Positions 1-2,843 of a DNA stretch of 5,405 bases are shown here, one piece after another. Source of the stretch: Acidobacteriaceae bacterium (GTDB lineage: Bacteria; Acidobacteriota; Terriglobia; Terriglobales; Acidobacteriaceae); NCBI GenBank assembly GCA_003140785.1, contig PLKY01000305.1:1-5405 (forward strand). Direction: 5' to 3'. A program made the position numbers and the translations under genes. The number at the start of each line of letters is the position of its first letter. Positions within the stretch are counted from its first letter, which is position 1. The notes beneath the pieces were generated by a model that saw only the letters and a list, made by a program, of their open reading frames with translations, was not told the DNA's origin and did not search any database.

Positions 1-1163
1 CCGAGTGGAACAAGCTCATCACGGATCCCGAGCACCCTCTGATGAACAAGGCCATCCAGGCACAGCTGGCTCCAGGATCCACGTTCAAAATCCTCATGTC
101 AGTCGCCGGCTTGCAGGAAGGCATCGCGCAAAACCTCAAGATCGTCTGCAACGGCGGCTGGGGTCCCTACGGCTTCTTCCACCACTGTGACGAACATCAT
201 GGCGTTGTGGACATCTACAACGCGATTCCGTATTCCTGCGATACCTATTACTACCAGCTTGGCGACCGGCTCGGCATCGACCGCATCGCGAAATACGCAA
301 CAGAATTCGGGTATGGACAGAAGACCGGCATCGACTTGCCCGGCGAACAGGCCGGTCTGATGCCATCCGCCCAGTGGCTGATGAAGGCATATCACCACCG
401 GTGGTATCCCGATGAGACGCTCGATGTCGCGATCGGCCAGGGAGCTGTGGAAGCCACGCCGATCCAGCTCGCCCGCATCATCGGCGGCATCGCCTCGGGA
501 GGTCATCTGGTCCGCCCGCACACGGTCTTCCCCGATGAACTGCCGGATGATTTCCGTCGCGCTCTGCAGGACTCCTATCCGGGCTCCGGCAAGGTCGACA
601 TTCCCATCGATCCCGACAACTGGCAGATCATCACAGACGGCATGGCTCAGGTGACCGTGCCCGCCCTCTACCACACCGCAGGCTCTGCGCATTTAGAAGG
701 GATCGATCTCGCCGGCAAGACCGGCACCGCCCAGTTGATGAGCCACCAGGCCCTCGACAAGACCGGCAAGGGCAAGGTCACCCGCCCCAATGTCTGGTTT
801 GTGGGCGTAGTACCGCGTCGCAATCCAGAGCTGGTGGTCGCCGTACTTTGGCAGAACGGCGAGTTCAGCTACTATCCAGCGCGCCTTGGCGCGAGAGTGG
901 TTTCTGCCTATGTTGAAAAGCAGCGCCGCCTGGCGAACAATCTGCAGCCGCAAAAAGCCGCAGCGCCCGCCAAGCCGGTGGAAGTTGGCGCCGTCTGGAC
1001 CACCCCCGACAAGAACAACCCAGGCGGCCAAACGGCCCGCATTCATGCCGGACGGTTCTTTGTGAATCCAGGCAAAGACCACACCCCGGAGCTGCCGTCG
1101 CCCCTCGCAACGGCATCCCAACTCGGCCTGGCAATCCCCACACGGCGGATCAATCAGCCATGA
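1..1163 (+). CDS. mrdA: Penicillin-binding protein 2 (elongation-specific peptidoglycan transpeptidase), 3' part
   Basis: This is the C-terminal part of a class B penicillin-binding protein; the N-terminus and dimerisation domain lie upstream of the window, and the first full codon is at base 3. The enzyme cross-links peptide stems of new peptidoglycan in the periplasm during rod elongation. All three transpeptidase motifs are visible: PGSTFK with the acylated serine at 78-80 and lysine at 87-89, the SxD motif SCD at 234-242, and KTG at 717-725 in AGKTGTAQ. The family segment VAIGQG followed by TPIQLA is at about 426-470. SCDTYYYQLG and the directly following rodA favour PBP2 over the division protein FtsI. 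After the last conserved helix (ending YVEKQRR) comes a tail of about 75 residues (936-1160), rich in Pro, Ala and Asn, with VWTTP and HAGRFF segments whose role I do not know. The stop codon overlaps the rodA start (ATGA), so the two are probably translationally coupled. Confidence 0.95.
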   Translation, partial: EWNKLITDPEHPLMNKAIQAQLAPGSTFKILMSVAGLQEGIAQNLKIVCNGGWGPYGFFHHCDEHHGVVDIYNAIPYSCDTYYYQLGDRLGIDRIAKYATEFGYGQKTGIDLPGEQAGLMPSAQWLMKAYHHRWYPDETLDVAIGQGAVEATPIQLARIIGGIASGGHLVRPHTVFPDELPDDFRRALQDSYPGSGKVDIPIDPDNWQIITDGMAQVTVPALYHTAGSAHLEGIDLAGKTGTAQLMSHQALDKTGKGKVTRPNVWFVGVVPRRNPELVVAVLWQNGEFSYYPARLGARVVSAYVEKQRRLANNLQPQKAAAPAKPVEVGAVWTTPDKNNPGGQTARIHAGRFFVNPGKDHTPELPSPLATASQLGLAIPTRRINQP

Positions 1164-2266
1164 GCCAAGTGCGCCGCTTCCTCAGCTTTCGCGACTTCGA
1201 TTGGGGTCTGCTCGGCATGGTGCTGGCGCTCTGCACCATCTCGGTGCTCGAGATCTACTCCGCAACGCTGCGTACTAAGTTCGCCACCTTTCACAACAAG
1301 CAGATCGTCTTCATCGTGGTCGGCATGATCTTGATGTTCATCCTCGCCAAGATCGACTACCACCGTCTGATCGACTGGGCCCCCTGGGCCTACGGAGTTT
1401 GCCTCGTGGCTCTCGTGGCCGTGAAGTTGGTGGGGCATAAGGCCCTCGGCGCCAGACGCTGGATCCAGATCGGGCCGATGCAGTTTCAGCCATCGGAATG
1501 GGTAAAGCTAGTGCTGATCCTGATGGTCGCACGCTATTTTGCCAACCTGGGCGGGCGCAACCTGACCTGGCGGGACATATTCAAGGCCCTCGCGATGGTC
1601 GGCGTGCCGATGCTTCTGGTCCTCATCCAGCCGGACCTGGGAACGACCCTGATTTACGCTCCCATCCTTGTCGCCGGGCTGTTCCTGGGTGGAATCAACC
1701 TGAAGCAGGCACTGATTCTCATCGCAGTGGTTCTGGCGTTGGGCGCGGGAGCCTGGACCAGCGGCAAAGGCCTCAAATCCTACCAAAAGGCGCGCCTCAC
1801 CAGCTTTATCAACCCTGACACCGATCCGAAGGGCTCCGGCTACCAGATCCGACAGTCCCTGATCGCCGTCGGCTCGGGCGGAATCTGGGGCAAAGGCGCC
1901 GCCAAGGGCACCCAGACCCAAGGCTATTTTCTCCCCATTCCATACACCGATTTCATCTTCGCAGCCTTCAGCGAAGAGCATGGCTTCATCGGTGCGATCT
2001 TTGTGCTACTGCTATACTTCTTTATATTGATGCGTTTGATTCAAAACGCTCAGACAGCCGCCGACCTGCCCGGCTCCCTCATTATCATGGGTGTTGTGGC
2101 TGTGTTGACCTTCCAGATCGCGGTCAACGTGGGTATGGTCATAGGGTTTATGCCCGTCACCGGAATCCCTTTACCCCTTATGAGTTATGGTGGGTCTTCG
2201 GTGTTGTTTACCTTCCTCGCGCTGGGCGTTGCGATGAACGTACGCATGCGCCGGTTTGTAAACTAA
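1160..2266 (+). CDS. rodA: RodA, SEDS-family peptidoglycan glycosyltransferase
   Basis: Complete 368-residue SEDS (FtsW/RodA/SpoVE) membrane protein, close to the usual RodA length of about 370. It polymerises lipid II into glycan strands with PBP2 in the elongation complex at the inner membrane. About ten membrane segments can be read (roughly 16-35, 47-64, 73-91, 112-127, 143-158, 163-178, 184-200, 265-291, 306-330, 340-362). Family signatures are PSEWVKL (E113 equivalent to the conserved glutamate), QPDLGTTL (157-164), the long extracytoplasmic loop with FINPDTDPKGSGYQ, and PYTDFIFAAFSEEHG, where D264 aligns with the essential Asp262 of E. coli RodA. The C-terminal MPVTGIPLPLMSYGGSS (331-347) is the SEDS hallmark. 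The start is ATG in the ATGA overlap with mrdA; only a weak SD (GGCGGA at 1144-1149) precedes it, which fits coupling. The short N-terminal extension and the mrdA partner favour RodA over FtsW. Codons near the 3' end (about 2010-2220) have visibly more A/T at third positions than the rest. Confidence 0.97.
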   Translation: MSQVRRFLSFRDFDWGLLGMVLALCTISVLEIYSATLRTKFATFHNKQIVFIVVGMILMFILAKIDYHRLIDWAPWAYGVCLVALVAVKLVGHKALGARRWIQIGPMQFQPSEWVKLVLILMVARYFANLGGRNLTWRDIFKALAMVGVPMLLVLIQPDLGTTLIYAPILVAGLFLGGINLKQALILIAVVLALGAGAWTSGKGLKSYQKARLTSFINPDTDPKGSGYQIRQSLIAVGSGGIWGKGAAKGTQTQGYFLPIPYTDFIFAAFSEEHGFIGAIFVLLLYFFILMRLIQNAQTAADLPGSLIIMGVVAVLTFQIAVNVGMVIGFMPVTGIPLPLMSYGGSSVLFTFLALGVAMNVRMRRFVN

Positions 2267-2271
2267 GACTT

Positions 2272-2297
2272 TCTCAGATGTTCTCAGTGTTCTGAGA
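2272..2297 (+). terminator. Weak terminator-like hairpin after rodA
   Basis: Six bases after the rodA stop, TCTCAG occurs twice (2272-2277 and 2282-2287) and is followed by its complement CTGAGA at 2292-2297. The second copy gives a perfect 6-bp stem with a TGTT loop; the first copy could compete for the same partner. There is no U tract after it (TTGCTAG follows), so it is a poor intrinsic terminator and may instead protect the mRNA end or allow partial readthrough into the downstream nuclease gene. Confidence 0.3.
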
Positions 2298-2349
2298 TTG
2301 CTAGAAGTGTTCAGTCAGTAAGTATCGGACACGATCGAACAGCTTGAAC

Positions 2350-2383
2350 TCTTGTGACACGCTTGGATAGCCGGTTCACAAGA
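2350..2383. promoter_or_regulatory. 8-bp inverted repeat, possible operator
   Basis: TCTTGTGA at 2350-2357 is a perfect reverse complement of TCACAAGA at 2376-2383, with an 18-base spacer (arm centres 26 bp apart). The arms bracket the best -35-like hexamer found upstream of the nuclease gene. It could bind a dimeric regulator, or form a hairpin in a readthrough transcript. The arms resemble CRP-type half-sites, but the spacing is far from the usual 6 bases, so no regulator is assigned. Confidence 0.3.
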
Positions 2384-2391
2384 ATTGTATT
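2363..2391 (+). promoter_or_regulatory. Possible sigma-70-type promoter for the RNase E/G gene
   Basis: TTGGAT (2363-2368), a 17-base spacer, then TGTATT (2386-2391) gives 3/6 and 4/6 matches to the consensus hexamers. The surrounding 2380-2402 stretch is the most A/T-rich part of the gap. Transcription from it would begin near 2398, a few bases before the first leader hairpin (2405), giving a leader of about 445 bases. The match is weak and the assignment is inference from position. Confidence 0.25.
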
Positions 2392-2404
2392 TTGAAATAG
2401 TTAC

Positions 2405-2437
2405 GCCGGCCAGGTCCCGGTGGACCGCAGGCCCGGC
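2405..2437 (+). repeat. Leader hairpin 1
   Basis: GCCGG (2405-2409) pairs with CCGGC (2433-2437). Inside it, GGTCC (2413-2417) pairs with GGACC (2422-2426) across a CGGT tetraloop, and CC (2410-2411) can pair with GG (2430-2431). This gives an interrupted stem of about 12 base pairs, all perfect Watson-Crick within each block. Confidence 0.5.
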
Positions 2438-2470
2438 AGGATTGAGCACATGAGCACGCAGAGACGGGAA

Positions 2471-2522
2471 AGCAGTTCCACCCAGGCAACGAAGACTCGT
2501 TGCCGTGGATCCCGGAACTACT
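2471..2522 (+). repeat. Leader hairpin 2, the strongest stem in the gap
   Basis: GGCAACGA (2485-2492) pairs perfectly with TCGTTGCC (2497-2504) around an AGAC loop. CCA (2482-2484) continues with TGG (2506-2508) past one bulged base. AGTTCC (2474-2479) closes with GGAACT (2514-2519), and AG/CT (2471-2472 with 2521-2522) adds two pairs after a mismatch. The total is about 19 pairs in 52 bases. Confidence 0.6.
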
Positions 2523-2536
2523 GGCAGCGTACCGAT

Positions 2537-2602
2537 TGCACGGATCGCGAGGGAGCGGATGGGCTTGTCAGCCTTGCCCCGGTCACGCGGTTCAGCCGTG
2601 CA
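2537..2602 (+). repeat. Leader hairpin 3, nested long-range stem
   Basis: TGCACGG (2537-2543) pairs perfectly with CCGTGCA (2596-2602). Inside it, CGCG (2546-2549) pairs with CGCG (2586-2589), and GGCT (2562-2565) pairs with AGCC (2570-2573) around TGTC. The nested order is what a folded RNA domain would show; the individual inner stems are short and less certain. Confidence 0.45.
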
Positions 2603-2616
2603 TACGCCAGTGCGAT

Positions 2617-2640
2617 AACGGCCCGGCCGTTCAGTACGGC
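2617..2640 (+). repeat. Two mutually exclusive hairpins in the leader
   Basis: AACGGCC (2617-2623) is the reverse complement of GGCCGTT (2625-2631). The same bases 2626-2630 (GCCGT) also pair perfectly with ACGGC (2636-2640) around a TCAGT loop. Both cannot form at once, so this segment could exist in two states. Confidence 0.4.
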
Positions 2641-2766
2641 AGACTTGGCCACAAAATCTCTGCAAAAGGATCCCCGTTTCACACGGCTCGTCTGTCACGA
2701 CAGTCCTCCCCAATGGACCAATCGCCGCAGACAGGCTTACAGGTATTCTCTTCCGCCCATCTCCGT

Positions 2767-2839
2767 CCTTTCCGGTTCCGTGCGTTTCCATCTGGCCTCG
2801 CCGCAGGCCCCAGCAAGCGATGACCGCTGGGCGGAAAGG
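2767..2839 (+). promoter_or_regulatory. Shine-Dalgarno sequence with upstream complement
   Basis: The likely ribosome binding site GGAAAGG (2833-2839) lies 4 bases before the ATG at 2844 and decides this start. CGGAAAGG (2832-2839) is a perfect 8-base complement of CCTTTCCG at 2767-2774, so the whole SD could be masked. A local stem CCGC (2824-2827)/GCGG (2831-2834) also touches its first bases. Pairing is read directly; regulation is inference. Confidence 0.45.
2792..2813 (+). repeat. Hairpin just upstream of the nuclease ribosome binding site
   Basis: GGCCT (2794-2798) pairs with AGGCC (2805-2809) around a CGCCGC loop, and CT/AG (2792-2793 with 2812-2813) can extend it past two unpaired C residues. 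It ends about 20 bases before the Shine-Dalgarno sequence. Confidence 0.4.
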
Positions 2840-2843
2840 TACG

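Larger units (their letters stand above)
2398..2843 (+). promoter_or_regulatory. Long structured 5' leader of the RNase E/G gene (putative)
   Basis: About 445 bases with no convincing protein gene, but with closely packed inverted repeats: 2405-2437, 2471-2522, 2537-2602, 2617-2640, 2674-2686, 2692-2703, 2792-2813 and 2824-2834. Several are nested stems with short loops. I do not recognise it as RNase P RNA, tmRNA, SRP RNA or 6S RNA on either strand. Known precedent: E. coli rne has a long structured 5' UTR through which RNase E controls its own mRNA, and a separate leader motif (rne-II) has been described in pseudomonads. Its position directly before the nuclease start makes a cis-regulatory leader the simplest reading; an independent small RNA is possible. 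The 5' end is inferred, not seen. Confidence 0.5.

Noticed and set aside
2010..2018. Extended -10-like sequence TGCTATACT inside rodA.
   Set aside because: There is no -35 hexamer at suitable spacing, and it encodes conserved-type membrane residues in rodA; it is probably chance in a locally A/T-richer stretch.
2010..2220. Shift to A/T-ending codons near the 3' end of rodA as a sign of recombination.
   Set aside because: The protein motifs remain typical SEDS sequence and the stretch is short; local codon drift is enough to explain it.
2352..2381. CRP/FNR-like site from TTGTGA and TCACAA.
   Set aside because: The half-sites are 18 bases apart, not the 4-6 expected for that family, so it is reported only as an unassigned inverted repeat.
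2398..2843. Possibility that the gap encodes RNase P RNA, tmRNA, SRP RNA or 6S RNA.
   Set aside because: I looked for their conserved sequence marks on both strands (for example the GAGGAAAGTCC-type P RNA core and the SRP GGAA tetraloop region) and did not see them.
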